Source: Fen-999 sp964469455 (GTDB taxonomy: Bacteria; Pseudomonadota; Gammaproteobacteria; Burkholderiales; Rhodocyclaceae). Taken from it: a stretch of DNA of 25,471 nucleotides. Where the stretch lies: positions 1-25,471 of the forward strand of contig CAYXZX010000017.1 in assembly GCA_964469455.1 (NCBI GenBank). Reading direction: 5' to 3'. The stretch's first letter is position 1. Every line of letters starts with the position of its first letter. Of the stretch, positions 7,714 through 17,617 are shown in pieces. A program made the translations under genes and the position numbers. Below the pieces are notes generated by a model. That model did not search any database. It saw only the letters and a list, made by a program, of their open reading frames with translations, and had not been told where the DNA came from.

Positions 7714-8262
7714 ATGGAAAAGCGGAATTCCCTGAAGGTTCTGGCGCTAGTGACGGTCCTGGCCGGTTGCGCCTCGGCGCCACTGGCACCGCGTGTCGCG
7801 GTGATGCCGGCGCCCGGCAAGTCGTTCGAGCAATTCGTCGCCGAGGAGCGTGTCTGCCGGCAGTGGGCCGAACAGTCCGTCGGTATCGGCCACGAAGACC
7901 CCGGCGCGCGCGTCTCGGTCGATAGCGCCGTGATCGGCACGGCCATCGGCGCGGTGGCCGGTGCGGCGATCGGCGGTCACCGTGGTGCCGGTGCAGGGGC
8001 GGCCGGCGGCTTGGTCATGGGTACGGCTGTCGGTTCGGATCGTGCCTACGCCAGCGAGCGCGATATCCAGCGGCGCTACGACATTGCCTACCAGCAGTGC
8101 ATGTATGCCAAGGGCAACCAGTTGCCGGGCAACTATTACCGGCCGCAGGCGGCGAGTTATCCGCCGCCGCCACCACCCTCGACGCCTGTGGCACCGAGCA
8201 GCACCACGCCGCCACCGCCCCCGGGTTCGCCGCCACCTCCACCTCCCGACCTGCGGCGATAA
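7714..8262 (+). CDS. glycine-zipper lipoprotein with proline-rich tail
   Basis: This is a predicted 182-residue lipoprotein. The ATG at 7714 is preferred because AAGGAGGG (7699-7706) sits at correct spacing; the in-frame ATG at 7708 is too close. The N-terminus has two basic residues, a hydrophobic stretch and a lipobox ending LAGC, with Cys19 as the likely lipidated residue; the residues after it do not include Asp at +2, consistent with outer-membrane sorting. A glycine-zipper segment (about 77-110) with repeated GxxxG/A spacing could insert in or pack on a membrane. A conserved-looking YQQCMYAKGNQLPG block follows, and the last roughly 35 residues are runs of proline with Ser/Thr. The family is a widespread envelope protein of unclear role. 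It lies alone between the signalling pair and hemA. Confidence 0.85.
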   Translation: MEKRNSLKVLALVTVLAGCASAPLAPRVAVMPAPGKSFEQFVAEERVCRQWAEQSVGIGHEDPGARVSVDSAVIGTAIGAVAGAAIGGHRGAGAGAAGGLVMGTAVGSDRAYASERDIQRRYDIAYQQCMYAKGNQLPGNYYRPQAASYPPPPPPSTPVAPSSTTPPPPPGSPPPPPPDLRR

Positions 8263-8281
8263 GCGGCCGGGCCGCGCTTTT
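8263..8281 (+). terminator. probable intrinsic terminator after the lipoprotein gene
   Basis: A GC hairpin (GCGGC, 8263-8267, with GCCGC, 8271-8275) starts at the stop codon and is followed within 2 nt by CTTTT. A second perfect 6-bp stem (GCGGGC 8282-8287 with GCCCGC 8295-8300) follows directly. The T-run is short, so strength is uncertain. Confidence 0.45.
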
Positions 8282-8330
8282 GCGGGCGTCGGCAGCCCGC
8301 GGAGGCGAAAAATGCGGCAAGGCACTGACG

Positions 8331-8336
8331 TATAAT
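8331..8336 (+). promoter_or_regulatory. -10 element of the hemA promoter
   Basis: A perfect TATAAT lies 38 nt before the preferred hemA ATG, predicting a start of transcription near 8343. The expected -35 position is A-rich and does not resemble TTGACA, so the promoter would rely on the -10 element or on an activator. It lies just after a probable terminator, fitting the start of a new operon. Confidence 0.5.
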
Positions 8337-8374
8337 GCCAATTCGTCAGATACGTCATGCCTTACGGCCGCCGC

Positions 8375-9628
8375 ATGCAGCTTTTTGCCCTCGGGATCAA
8401 TCACCATACCGCGCCGCTGGCCGTGCGCGAGCAGGTGTCTTTCGATCTCGCGCGCTTGCCCCAGGCCTTGCACGATCTGCTGCGGGCCAAGCCGGTGCGC
8501 GAGGCAGCGATTCTCTCGACATGCAATCGCACCGAACTCTACTGCGCCGCTGATCGTTCCGACGGCGTTGCCGACTGGCTGGCCGAGTACCATTCCCTGA
8601 CGCCGGGCAAAATCCAGCCGTACCTCTATACGCATCCGCAGCGCAGCGCCGTCAGGCACATGTTCCGCGTCGCTTCGGGCCTTGATTCCATGGTGCTCGG
8701 CGAACCCCAGATCCTCGGCCAGATGAAGCAGGCGGCGCGCCTCGCCGAAGAGGCGGGCACGCTCGGCACGCTGCTCAACAAGCTCTTCCAGCGAACCTTC
8801 GCCGTGGCCAAGGAAGTGCGCTCGACCACCGCCATCGGTGCCAACATCGTTTCGATGGCCGCCGCTTCGGTGCATTTGTCGGCGCGCATTTTCGAGGATC
8901 TGAAGCAGCAGAAAGTCCTGTTCGTCGGCGCCGGTGAAATGATCGAACTGTGCGCCGCGCACTTTGCCGCCGAGAGTCCGAAGCGCCTCACGATCGCCAA
9001 TCGCACCATCGAAAAGGCCGAGGTGCTGGCCGGACGTTTCAGCGGCGACGCCATCCGCCTTGATGAACTGGGTGAGAGACTCGCCGAGTACGACATTGTG
9101 GTCTCCTGCACCGCCAGCCCGCTGCCGATCATCGGCCTGGGGATGGTCAAGCGTGCGCTGAAGGAACGCAAGCATCGGCCCATGGTGATGGTCGATCTTG
9201 CCGTGCCGCGCGACATCGAGTCCGAGGTCGACAAGCTCGACGACGTGTTTCTTTACACGCTCGATGATCTCGGCCAGATCGTCGAGCAGGGCCTGGAATC
9301 CCGGCAGGCGGCGGTGGTCGAGGCCGAAGCGATCATCGACGGCCAGGTGCACGATTTCCTGCAATGGGTCGATGCGCGCGAAGTGGTGCCGACGATCCGG
9401 GCACTGCGCGATAGCGCCGAGCGCGCGCGACGCCACGAGGTGGACCACGCGCTGAAACTGCTGCGCCGGGGCGACGATCCCGCGCAAGTGCTGGAAACGC
9501 TCTCGCGCGGGCTGACCAACAAACTGATGCACGGCCCGACCCATGCCCTCAACCAGGCCGAGGGCGACGAGCGCAACAAGCTCTCCGAACTCGTTTCGCG
9601 CATCTTCCATCTCCACCCGCACGAGTAG
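8375..9628 (+). CDS. hemA: glutamyl-tRNA reductase
   Basis: HemA reduces glutamyl-tRNA(Glu) with NADPH to glutamate-1-semialdehyde, the first committed step of tetrapyrrole synthesis by the C5 pathway. The ATG at 8375 gives the family's usual N-terminus (MQLFALGINHHTAPLAVRE) and 417 residues, and places the catalytic cysteine at Cys50 in STCNRTELYC, the position known for E. coli. An in-frame ATG at 8357 would add six residues. The motif LDSMVLGEPQILGQMK is typical, and a Rossmann-like nucleotide site reads VLFVGAGEM. The C-terminal helices (dimerisation domain) are complete. The gene follows a perfect TATAAT and lies 76 nt before prfA, a common hemA-prfA-prmC arrangement. Presence of this enzyme implies the C5 route rather than ALA synthase. 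Confidence 0.97.
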   Translation: MQLFALGINHHTAPLAVREQVSFDLARLPQALHDLLRAKPVREAAILSTCNRTELYCAADRSDGVADWLAEYHSLTPGKIQPYLYTHPQRSAVRHMFRVASGLDSMVLGEPQILGQMKQAARLAEEAGTLGTLLNKLFQRTFAVAKEVRSTTAIGANIVSMAAASVHLSARIFEDLKQQKVLFVGAGEMIELCAAHFAAESPKRLTIANRTIEKAEVLAGRFSGDAIRLDELGERLAEYDIVVSCTASPLPIIGLGMVKRALKERKHRPMVMVDLAVPRDIESEVDKLDDVFLYTLDDLGQIVEQGLESRQAAVVEAEAIIDGQVHDFLQWVDAREVVPTIRALRDSAERARRHEVDHALKLLRRGDDPAQVLETLSRGLTNKLMHGPTHALNQAEGDERNKLSELVSRIFHLHPHE

Positions 9629-9704
9629 CTGTCCTGCCTGCAGCCGGGTGGCGGCATTGTCCCCCGGTTGGCCACGGCTGACTTTTGTCCATTCCATTCA
9701 TCCC

Positions 9705-10781
9705 ATGAAATCCAGCATCCGCGACAAGCTCGAACAACTATCCCGACGCAGGGAGGAACTCGATGCCATTCTCGGCGACGAGTTGACCACGCGCGACATG
9801 GACAACTACCGCAAGCTCGCGCGCGAGCACGCCGAGATCGGACCGGTGGTGGCGCTCTACGGTGCCTATCAGGCGGCGGAGGCGGACATCGCCGCCGCAC
9901 GCGAGATGCTCGCCGACCCCGAGATGAAGGAGATGGCCGAGGAGGAGATCGTCGCCGGCGAGGCCGAGATCGTGAGGCTCGACGAGGATTTGCAGAAGGC
10001 GCTGCTGCCCAAGGACCCGAACGACGAACGCAACATCTTCCTGGAGATCCGAGCGGGCACAGGTGGCGAGGAGTCGGCGCTGTTCGCCGGCGATCTCTAT
10101 CGCATGTACACGCGCTATGCCGAGCGCCAGGGCTGGAAAGTCGAGCAGGTCTCGGCCAGTGAATCCGACCTTGGCGGCTACAAGGAAGTGATCGTGCGCG
10201 TCGTCGGCAACGGCGCTTACTCCAAGCTCAAGTTCGAATCAGGCGGCCATCGCGTCCAGCGAGTGCCCGAGACCGAGGCGCAGGGCCGTATCCATACCTC
10301 GGCGTGCACGGTGGCGGTGCTGCCGGAAGTCGACGAGGTGGCGGACGTTAACATCAATCCGGCCGAACTGCGCATCGACACTTTTCGCGCCTCCGGCGCC
10401 GGTGGCCAGCACATCAACAAGACCGACTCGGCGGTGCGCATCACCCACCTGCCGACCGGCATCGTCGTCGAGTGCCAGGACGACCGCTCGCAGCACCGCA
10501 ACAAGGCACAGGCGATGTCGGTGCTGGCGGCGCGCATCAAGGACGTGCAGGTCCGCGAACAGCAGCAGAAGATCGCCAGCGAGCGCAAGTCGCTGATCGG
10601 CAGCGGCGACCGCTCCGAGCGCATTCGCACCTACAACTTTCCGCAGGGCCGCGTCACCGACCACCGCATCAACCTGACGCTCTACAAACTGCAGTTCGTC
10701 ATGGACGGCGACCTCGAGGAACTGGTGTCGGCGCTGACCGCCGAACACCAGGCGGAACTGCTGGCCGCACTGGCGGAATGA
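9705..10781 (+). CDS. prfA: peptide chain release factor 1
   Basis: RF1 recognises UAA and UAG in the ribosomal A site and triggers peptide release. The ATG at 9705 gives MKSSIRDKLEQL and 358 residues, the normal family length; the open frame extends upstream into hemA without a better start. The catalytic GGQ lies at 233-235 (SGAGGQHINKTDSAVR), the expected position, and its Gln is the substrate of PrmC encoded next. The stop-codon-reading loop is PET (RVPETEAQGRIHTSA), a variant of the PxT motif diagnostic of RF1 rather than RF2. The stop overlaps the prmC start by 4 nt, so enzyme and substrate are translationally coupled. Confidence 0.97.
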   Translation: MKSSIRDKLEQLSRRREELDAILGDELTTRDMDNYRKLAREHAEIGPVVALYGAYQAAEADIAAAREMLADPEMKEMAEEEIVAGEAEIVRLDEDLQKALLPKDPNDERNIFLEIRAGTGGEESALFAGDLYRMYTRYAERQGWKVEQVSASESDLGGYKEVIVRVVGNGAYSKLKFESGGHRVQRVPETEAQGRIHTSACTVAVLPEVDEVADVNINPAELRIDTFRASGAGGQHINKTDSAVRITHLPTGIVVECQDDRSQHRNKAQAMSVLAARIKDVQVREQQQKIASERKSLIGSGDRSERIRTYNFPQGRVTDHRINLTLYKLQFVMDGDLEELVSALTAEHQAELLAALAE

Positions 10782-11590
10782 CCGCAGGCGAAGCGCTGGC
10801 GCAGGCGCGCGGGCGCATCGAGCCCGCCGAGGCCAAGCTGCTGTTGCGCCATGTGCTCGGCTGTTCGGCGGCCGAACTCGCCGCGCATCCCGAACGCGAA
10901 CTCGCGGAAAGTCAGTCGTCGCGCTACGCCGATCTGGTGGTGCGCCGCGCCGCCGGCGAGCCGGTCGCCTATCTGGTCGGCAGCCGCGAGTTCTTTGGTC
11001 GTGAGTTCATCGTCACGCCGGCGGTGCTGGTCCCGCGCCCGGAAACGGAATTGCTGGTCGAACTGGCGCTGGCGAAAGCCAGTCGTCGCGATACGCCGCG
11101 GGTTCTCGATCTCGGCGCCGGCAGCGGCTGCGTGGCGATCACGCTGGCGCTGGAACTTGGCTGTTGCGAGGTTGTGGCGGTCGATGTTTCGGGCGACGCA
11201 CTTGCCATCGCCCGCGACAACGCGGCGCGGCTTGGCGTGAAAGTGACGTTCGTGCCAAGCGACTGGTTCGCAGCGCTCGAGGGCACGTTCAATCTTATCG
11301 TTGGCAATCCACCCTATGTGGCGGAAGGCGATCCTCATTTGTCGGAGGGCGACCTGCGCTTCGAGCCGACGGGAGCGCTAGCCTGCGGCAGAGACGGGCT
11401 CTCGGCCATCCGTCGCATCGTCGCCGACGCGCCGCGCTACCTGAGGCCCGGCGGCTGGCTGTTCCTCGAACATGGCTACGATCAGGCCGAGGCGCTGCAC
11501 GAACTGCTGGCGTCGCGCTTCCCCCTCGTCGAGCAGCATCGCGACCTCGCCGGAATCGTGCGCGTCAGTGGTGGTAGAATGCCCGACTAA
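10778..11590 (+). CDS. prmC: peptide chain release factor N5-glutamine methyltransferase
   Basis: PrmC methylates the Gln of the GGQ motif of release factors using S-adenosylmethionine. The 270-residue protein has the SAM-binding loop (LDLGAGSGCVAI), an acidic residue ending strand 2 (VVAVDVS) and the substrate-binding NPPY motif at 177-180 (VGNPPYVAE). An N-terminal helical substrate-docking region precedes these, with the conserved REFFGREF and VPRPETE segments. The start ATG overlaps the prfA stop (ATGA), which settles the start despite a longer open frame upstream. It ends 28 nt before grxD and is probably co-transcribed from the hemA promoter. Confidence 0.96.
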   Translation: MTAGEALAQARGRIEPAEAKLLLRHVLGCSAAELAAHPERELAESQSSRYADLVVRRAAGEPVAYLVGSREFFGREFIVTPAVLVPRPETELLVELALAKASRRDTPRVLDLGAGSGCVAITLALELGCCEVVAVDVSGDALAIARDNAARLGVKVTFVPSDWFAALEGTFNLIVGNPPYVAEGDPHLSEGDLRFEPTGALACGRDGLSAIRRIVADAPRYLRPGGWLFLEHGYDQAEALHELLASRFPLVEQHRDLAGIVRVSGGRMPD

Positions 11591-11618
11591 ATCGATCAGC
11601 TTTTATCTAGGAGCCGAA

Positions 11619-11930
11619 ATGGACAAGAGCAAGATTCAGGAAACCGTTAGCCAGAACCCCGTCGTGCTGTTCATGAAGGGCACGAAGCATTTTCCGAGTT
11701 GCGGCTTTTCAGGCCGTGCCGTGCAGGTGCTGAAGGCCTGCGGCGTCAACAATTTCGTCGATGTCAATGTCCTGGCGGAGCCGGACACCGTGCCCGAACT
11801 GCGTGAATACGCCAACTGGCCGACCATCCCGGTGCTGTACATCAAGGGCGAGTTCATCGGCGGCTGCGACATCATGACCGAGATGTACCAGGCCGGCGAA
11901 CTGCAGCAGAAACTGGCGTCAGCCGCGTAG
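11619..11930 (+). CDS. grxD: monothiol glutaredoxin, Grx4 family
   Basis: This 103-residue protein has the CGFS active site (Cys28, FPSCGFSGRA), the glutathione-binding WPTIPVLYIKGEF block and the GGCDI motif, all typical of monothiol glutaredoxins that bind and transfer [2Fe-2S] clusters with glutathione, often with BolA partners. The ATG at 11619 has TAGGAG (11608-11613) at good spacing. It lies 28 nt after prmC, so it may be the last gene of the hemA-prfA-prmC-grxD unit. Its 3' end overlaps the oppositely oriented fructosamine-kinase-like gene by 12 nt (11919-11930), leaving no room for a separate intergenic terminator. Confidence 0.96.
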   Translation: MDKSKIQETVSQNPVVLFMKGTKHFPSCGFSGRAVQVLKACGVNNFVDVNVLAEPDTVPELREYANWPTIPVLYIKGEFIGGCDIMTEMYQAGELQQKLASAA

Positions 11931-12679
11931 CTCGGCCAGCAGCTTCTCGATCATGCGTCGCGCCTGGTTGAGATAGCCGGCGCCGAACAGGTTGAAGTGG
12001 TTGAGGACGTGGTAGAGGTTGTAGAGCGTCTTCCGCGTCTCGTAGCCGGCGTCCAGCGGCCAGGCCGTTCGGTAGACGGCATAGAAGGATTCGGGAAAGC
12101 CGCCGAACAGTTCGCTCATCGCCAGGTCGGCTTCCCTGTCGCCGTAATAGACGGCCGGATCGAAGATCACGGGCGTGCCGTCGGGCAGGGCGGATGCGTT
12201 GCCGTTCCAGAGGTCGCCATGCAGCAGCGAGGGCCGGGGAAGGTGGTCGACGAAGAACGCGGCGAGACGTTCGGCCAGCGCTTCGCCCTGATCGACCAAC
12301 TTGCGTTCCATGCCCTTGGCGAGCGCCAGCCGTAGCTGCGGCTGGAGCCGCCGCCGGGCGAAAAACAGCGGCCACTCGTGCTGCCAGTCGTTCTGCTGCG
12401 GCGTGCCGCCTATCCAGTTGTCGCTTTGCCAGCCGAAGCGCTCGCCGGTGTGCCGGTGCAGGTCCGCGAGTTGCCGGCCCAGTGCCGCGCCACTGCGTCG
12501 ATCGAGTCCGGTCAGGTCGAGATGCTCAAGTTCGATGCGGGCCATTCCGTCCGCGACGTCGATGCCGATGACTTCCGGGACGCGCACACAGGCCGTGGCC
12601 CGCAAGGCGGCGAGACCCGCCGCCTCGGCCTCGAAGCGGGACAACTCCGCCGCCGGCGCGGTCTTGTGGAAGACCGGCA

Positions 12680-12680
<1 letters not shown>
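11919..12680 (-). CDS. fructosamine kinase-like phosphotransferase, N-terminally short
   Basis: The 253-residue product resembles fructosamine-3-kinase family enzymes, which phosphorylate ketoamine adducts on glycated amines or proteins. The catalytic loop HGDLWNGN, the metal-binding segment IFDPAVYYGDREADLAMSE and the usual C-terminal block YNLYHVLNHFNLFG are intact. The N-terminus starts at MPVFHKTAPAAELSRFEAEAAG, which aligns with the strand that normally carries the ATP-binding Lys. Family members of about 290 residues have roughly 35-40 residues before this, including a glycine-rich loop; here that space is the 3' end of the preceding kinase gene in another frame, and no alternative start is available. 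The ATG overlaps the kinase stop (TGATG), so translation is probably coupled. It may be a truncated or repurposed enzyme; function is uncertain. Confidence 0.8.
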
Positions 12681-13971
<1,291 letters not shown>

Positions 13972-13972
<1 letters not shown>

Positions 13973-15345
13973 CAAAGCCGCTGGCGGGCCCGGGCGATGG
14001 CGGCACGCACCTGCACGGGCGCCGTGCCACCAATGTGATCGCGTGCGGCCAGCGAGCCGGCGACGGTCAGCACCGCGGCGACATCATCACCGACGAAGGC
14101 GGAGAAGCCCTGCAATTCCGAGAGCGACAGGTCGGCGAGGTCGCAGCCCCTGGTCTCGGCGGCGCGCACGGCGCGGGCGACGGCCTCGTGGGCATCGCGG
14201 AAGGGCAGGCCTTTCTTGACCAGGTAGTCGGCCAAGTCGGTCGCGGTGGCGTAGCCCTGTTTCAGCGCGGCGGCCATGGCTTCCGGCCTGACGCGGATGC
14301 CGCCAGCCATGTCGGTGAAGATGCGCAGCGTGTCGATCACCGTGTCGGCGGTGTCGAACAGCGGCTCCTTGTCTTCCTGGTTGTCCTTGTTGTAGGCCAG
14401 CGGCTGGCCTTTCATCAGCGTCAGCAGCGCCATCAGGTTGCCGTAGGTTCGTCCGGTCTTGCCGCGCGCCAGTTCGGGCACGTCGGGATTCTTCTTTTGC
14501 GGCATGATCGAGGAGCCGGTGCAGAAGCGGTCGGCGAGGTCGATGAAACCGACGCGCGGGCTCATCCAGAGGATCAGTTCCTCGGAGAAGCGCGAGACGT
14601 GCATCATCACCAGCGACGCGGCGGCGCAGAACTCGATGGCGAAGTCGCGGTCGGAAACGGCATCGAGCGAGTTCTCGCAGACACCATCGAAACCCAGTTC
14701 GCGGGCGACGAACTCGCGGTCGATGGGGAAAGTGGTGCCAGCCAGCGCGGCCGCACCGAGCGGCAGGCGATTGACGCGCCGGCGCGCATCCGTCATCCGC
14801 TCGCGGTCGCGGCCGGCCATCTCGACATAGGCAAGCAGGTGGTGGCCGAAGGTGACGGGCTGTGCCACCTGCAAGTGCGTGAAGCCCGGCATCGGGGTGT
14901 CGGCGTGCTGTTCGGCGAGGTCGAGCAGGGCCGCCTGGTAGCTGCGCAGCAGGTCGCCGATGGCGTCGATGGCGTCGCGCAGCCAGAGCCGGATGTCGGT
15001 GGCCACCTGGTCGTTGCGCGAGCGGCCGGTGTGCAGCCGCTTGCCTGCGTCGCCGACCAGTGCGGTCAGCCGCTTCTCGATGTTGAGGTGCACGTCCTCG
15101 CCATCGAGGTTCCAGGCGAATTCACCGCGCTCGATCTCGCCGGCGATCTGCGCCATGCCGCGCTCGATATCGGCCAGATCGCTCGGACTGATGATGCGCT
15201 GGCGGGCGAGCATCCTGGCGTGGGCCAGCGAGCCGCGGATGTCCTGGGCGGCCATGCGCTGGTCGAAAAAGACCGAGGCCGTATAACGTTTGACGAGGTC
15301 GGAGACGGGCTCGGCGAAACGGCCCGACCAAGTGTTATCTGACAT
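13972..15345 (-). CDS. argH: argininosuccinate lyase
   Basis: ArgH splits argininosuccinate into arginine and fumarate, the last step of arginine synthesis; it works as a homotetramer. The ATG at 15345 gives MSDNTWSGRFAEP and 457 residues, the family's normal size; the longer open frame upstream overlaps the divergent sensor gene and is not used. The fumarase/aspartase superfamily signature GSSIMPQKKNPD and the conserved HTGRSRNDQVATD and PGFTHLQ segments are all present. It is the first gene of a - strand unit, its stop overlapping the Ser/Thr kinase start by one base. Divergent placement beside a LytS/AlgR-type pair is conserved in many beta- and gammaproteobacteria. Confidence 0.97.
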
Positions 15346-15379
15346 AATGAAACCGTTGAAAAATCGGTGGTTTTGCGGA

Positions 15380-16423
15380 ATGGCAAGTATAGGGGAAAAC
15401 GGCTTGGCTTCTCTGTTTCCGGCGGGTTCGCCGCGCCTGCCGGACTTCTGCAACCTTGGCACCTGGCTGCGCGTGCTGCTCGCGGCGAACGGCATGGCGC
15501 TGGTCGCGGGTCTGGTCCGCGCACGCGGCTGGGCGAACTTGTCCGCGGAACTGGCGCAACTGGCGTCGGTGGTCGAGCCGGCGACGCTGGGCAGTCTTCT
15601 CCTGCTCTGTGCGATCCGGTCGAGGCTGGTGGCCGTGTCGTCGGCGACGGCCGCGGCCGTCGTGGTTGCCGTCGCCGCGTTGGCCGGCATGGCGTTCGCC
15701 GCGCTGCTGGTGCCATTGAGCGCGACCCAAGGTCAGCCGTGGTGGCACGCCGGTTTCTGGGCGGCGCTGGCGGCCTTCATTCTGCTGGCATGGTTCGACC
15801 TGGCCGCGCGCGCCCATGCGCCGGCAGTGACCGAAGCGCGCCTGATGGCGCTGACCGCGCGCATCCGCCCGCATTTTCTGTTCAACAGCCTGAATGCCGT
15901 CCTGGGCGTGATCCGCTCCGATCCGCGTCGCGCGGAGCAGGCCCTGGAAGAACTGTCGGAGCTGTTTCGCGTGCTGATGCAGGACAACCGCGAACTGGTG
16001 CCGCTCTCGGCGGAGATCGCACTGGCGCGGCAGTATCTCGATCTCGAACGATTGCGCCTCGGCGACCGGCTGCAGGTCCGCTGGGAGATCGATACCTGTC
16101 CGCCCGATGCGCTGGTGCCGCCGCTGATGCTGCAGCCCCTGATCGAAAACGCCGTCTATCACGGCATCGAGCCGCTGGCGGGCGCGGGCGAAGTGACGAT
16201 CAGCTTGTCCCGGCGCCAGGAGCGCGTGCTCATCGACATCGCCAATCCGGTCGTCGAGGCCGGGCAGGGTGGTCATCATGCCGGCAACCGCATGGCGCTG
16301 GCCAACATCCGCGAGCGATTGCTGCTGTTTTTCGATCTCGAGGCCACCCTGGCGGCCGATCTCGCCGAAGGTCGGTACCGCGTGCGCATCGAACTGCCCT
16401 ATCGCCGCGGAGCGTCGTCTTGA
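15380..16423 (+). CDS. LytS/AlgZ-type membrane sensor histidine kinase
   Basis: The N-terminal third has about four hydrophobic segments (near residues 31-50, 68-84, 90-112 and 120-140), followed by a His_kinase domain whose motif RPHFLFNSLNAV carries the phospho-acceptor (His165 counting from the ATG at 15380). The conserved YLDLERLRLGDRL block and an N-box LMLQPLIENAVYHG follow, ending in a short ATPase lobe. This is the AlgZ/FimS/LytS class that pairs with LytTR regulators, and such a regulator follows with an overlapping stop/start. The start is uncertain: the TTG at 15404 has the better Shine-Dalgarno (AGGGGA, 15391-15396), while the ATG at 15380 lacks one. The gene diverges from argH. 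Confidence 0.9.
   Translation: MASIGENGLASLFPAGSPRLPDFCNLGTWLRVLLAANGMALVAGLVRARGWANLSAELAQLASVVEPATLGSLLLLCAIRSRLVAVSSATAAAVVVAVAALAGMAFAALLVPLSATQGQPWWHAGFWAALAAFILLAWFDLAARAHAPAVTEARLMALTARIRPHFLFNSLNAVLGVIRSDPRRAEQALEELSELFRVLMQDNRELVPLSAEIALARQYLDLERLRLGDRLQVRWEIDTCPPDALVPPLMLQPLIENAVYHGIEPLAGAGEVTISLSRRQERVLIDIANPVVEAGQGGHHAGNRMALANIRERLLLFFDLEATLAADLAEGRYRVRIELPYRRGASS
15386..15391 (-). promoter_or_regulatory. possible -10 element for argH
   Basis: On the - strand this reads TATACT, one mismatch from TATAAT, and predicts an RNA start about 34 nt before the argH ATG. No recognisable -35 hexamer lies at 16-18 nt. It falls within the short region shared with the divergent sensor gene, around that gene's candidate starts. 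Confidence 0.3.
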
Positions 16424-17196
16424 CGGCTTTGCGCCTGCTGGTGGTCGACGACGAGGCGCCGGCGCGTTCGCGCCTGCGCAACCTGCTCGACGACATCGCC
16501 GGCGACTTGCCGACGTCGGTCGTTGCCGAGGCAGCCGATGGCGTCGATGCGCTGGAGAAGATCGGCGATGGCGGCATCGATGTGGCGCTGGTGGACATCC
16601 GCATGCCGCGCATGGACGGCATCGAACTGGCGCGCCATCTGTCTTTGCGTGATCCGGCGCCGGCGGTCATTTTCGTCACGGCCTACGACCAGTATGCCGT
16701 CAAGGCCTTCGAACTGTCCGCAGTCGACTATCTGCTCAAGCCGGTCAAGGCGGCACGCCTGGCCGACGCGCTGCGCAAGGTCGGCCGATCGTCGCCGCCT
16801 GCCGGCGCCATTGTCGCGGCGGCCGAGGCGATCCAGCCGGGCGGCCGCCGCCAGTTGCGCAGTTCGGAGCGCGGCAAGGTCCTGCTGGTGCCTGTTGCCG
16901 ACATCCTGTATTTCAAGGCCGAGCTCAAGTACGTCACGGCACGCACCCGCGAGCGCGAGTTCCTGCTCGAGGAGTCGCTCGCGCAGCTCGAGAGCGAGTT
17001 CGCGACCCGCTTCCTGCGCATACACCGCAACTGCCTGGTGGCGCGCGACGCCATCGCCGGCTTCGAGCGGGATCACGAAGTGCCCGACGAGCCGGAGTCC
17101 TCCGAGCCGCGCTGGGCGCTGATCCTGCGGGATGTGGCTGACCGGCTGCCGGTCAGCCGCAGGCAGTGGCCGCAGGTGAAAGCGATGCTGAGCTAG
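16420..17196 (+). CDS. AlgR-like response regulator with LytTR DNA-binding domain
   Basis: The protein has 258 residues. A receiver domain (about 4-122) has VDDE at the acidic pocket, phospho-acceptor Asp59 (LVDIRMPRMDG) and the conserved Lys in YLLKPV. A LytTR domain follows (about 140-255), with ILYFKAELKYVTA, FLLEESL and FLRIHRNCLVARDAI, the usual core of this DNA-binding fold. The start is TTG at 16420, inside the sensor's stop (TTGA); this retains the first receiver strand, whereas the next GTG would remove it. Position between an AlgZ-like sensor and hemC matches the argH-algZ-algR-hemC order of Pseudomonas, so it is a likely AlgR counterpart, though target genes cannot be inferred. Its 3' end overlaps the opposing gene by 4 nt. 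Confidence 0.92.
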   Translation: MTALRLLVVDDEAPARSRLRNLLDDIAGDLPTSVVAEAADGVDALEKIGDGGIDVALVDIRMPRMDGIELARHLSLRDPAPAVIFVTAYDQYAVKAFELSAVDYLLKPVKAARLADALRKVGRSSPPAGAIVAAAEAIQPGGRRQLRSSERGKVLLVPVADILYFKAELKYVTARTREREFLLEESLAQLESEFATRFLRIHRNCLVARDAIAGFERDHEVPDEPESSEPRWALILRDVADRLPVSRRQWPQVKAMLS

Positions 17197-17540
17197 TAGG
17201 CGCCGCCGCCGCGTTCCTTCTGGAAGTAGCTGGCGTCGCTGACCCAGTCCCAGACGTCGCCCGTCCGCCGCGGCGCCGGCGGGATGAAGCCGAGCTTCTC
17301 GTAGGCGTCGATCAGGCGGATGATTTCGCTGGCCGCATCGGGCGAGAAGCCTTGGCGGCCGCTGCGTTGCGTGACCATGAGGCCGTTCAGGAAAGGCGCC
17401 ATCTCCGAGGTGCCCCACAGGCGCACGATGTTCTCGAAGACATGCGGGTAGTGTTCTTCCAGGTGTCTTGGATAGGCGGCCGCGTGATCGGGGCCGAGGT
17501 GTGCCAGCAAGCGGTCGCGGATTTCCGGGGTGATGGTCAT
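17193..17540 (-). CDS. uncharacterised 115-residue protein
   Basis: I do not recognise a named family. The frame has a strong Shine-Dalgarno (AGGAG six bases before the ATG), supporting real translation. The product is small, acidic to neutral and without a signal peptide or hydrophobic segment, so it is probably cytoplasmic. It looks largely helical, with MTITPEIRDRLLAHLG, a central His/Tyr-rich AAYPRHLEEHYPHVFENI segment, a hydrophobic EMAPFLNGLMV stretch and a Gly-rich C-terminus (ERGGGAY). No cysteine-based or metal-binding motif stands out. Its stop overlaps that of the AlgR-like gene on the other strand by 4 nt. It follows the thioredoxin-fold gene by 77 nt on the same strand and may share its transcript. 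Confidence 0.75.
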   Translation of the reverse strand: MTITPEIRDRLLAHLGPDHAAAYPRHLEEHYPHVFENIVRLWGTSEMAPFLNGLMVTQRSGRQGFSPDAASEIIRLIDAYEKLGFIPPAPRRTGDVWDWVSDASYFQKERGGGAY

Positions 17541-17617
17541 GGCGAACTCCTGGCGAGGACGACACGCCCATTCTAGTCGAACGCCACCGGCGACGGACTT
17601 GCTACAAGCTGAGCAGG

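Noticed and set aside
8158..8250. Repeated CCGCCACC-type DNA at the end of the lipoprotein gene
   Set aside because: It looks like a DNA repeat but simply encodes the proline-rich tail; no regular unit or spacer suggests a CRISPR or tandem-repeat element.
8015..9697. Long antisense open frame (560 codons) opposite the lipoprotein gene and hemA
   Set aside because: It is a high-GC shadow of hemA, with low-complexity sequence and no domain.
14035..15342. 435-codon + strand frame opposite argH
   Set aside because: argH is unmistakable on the - strand; this is its mirror frame.
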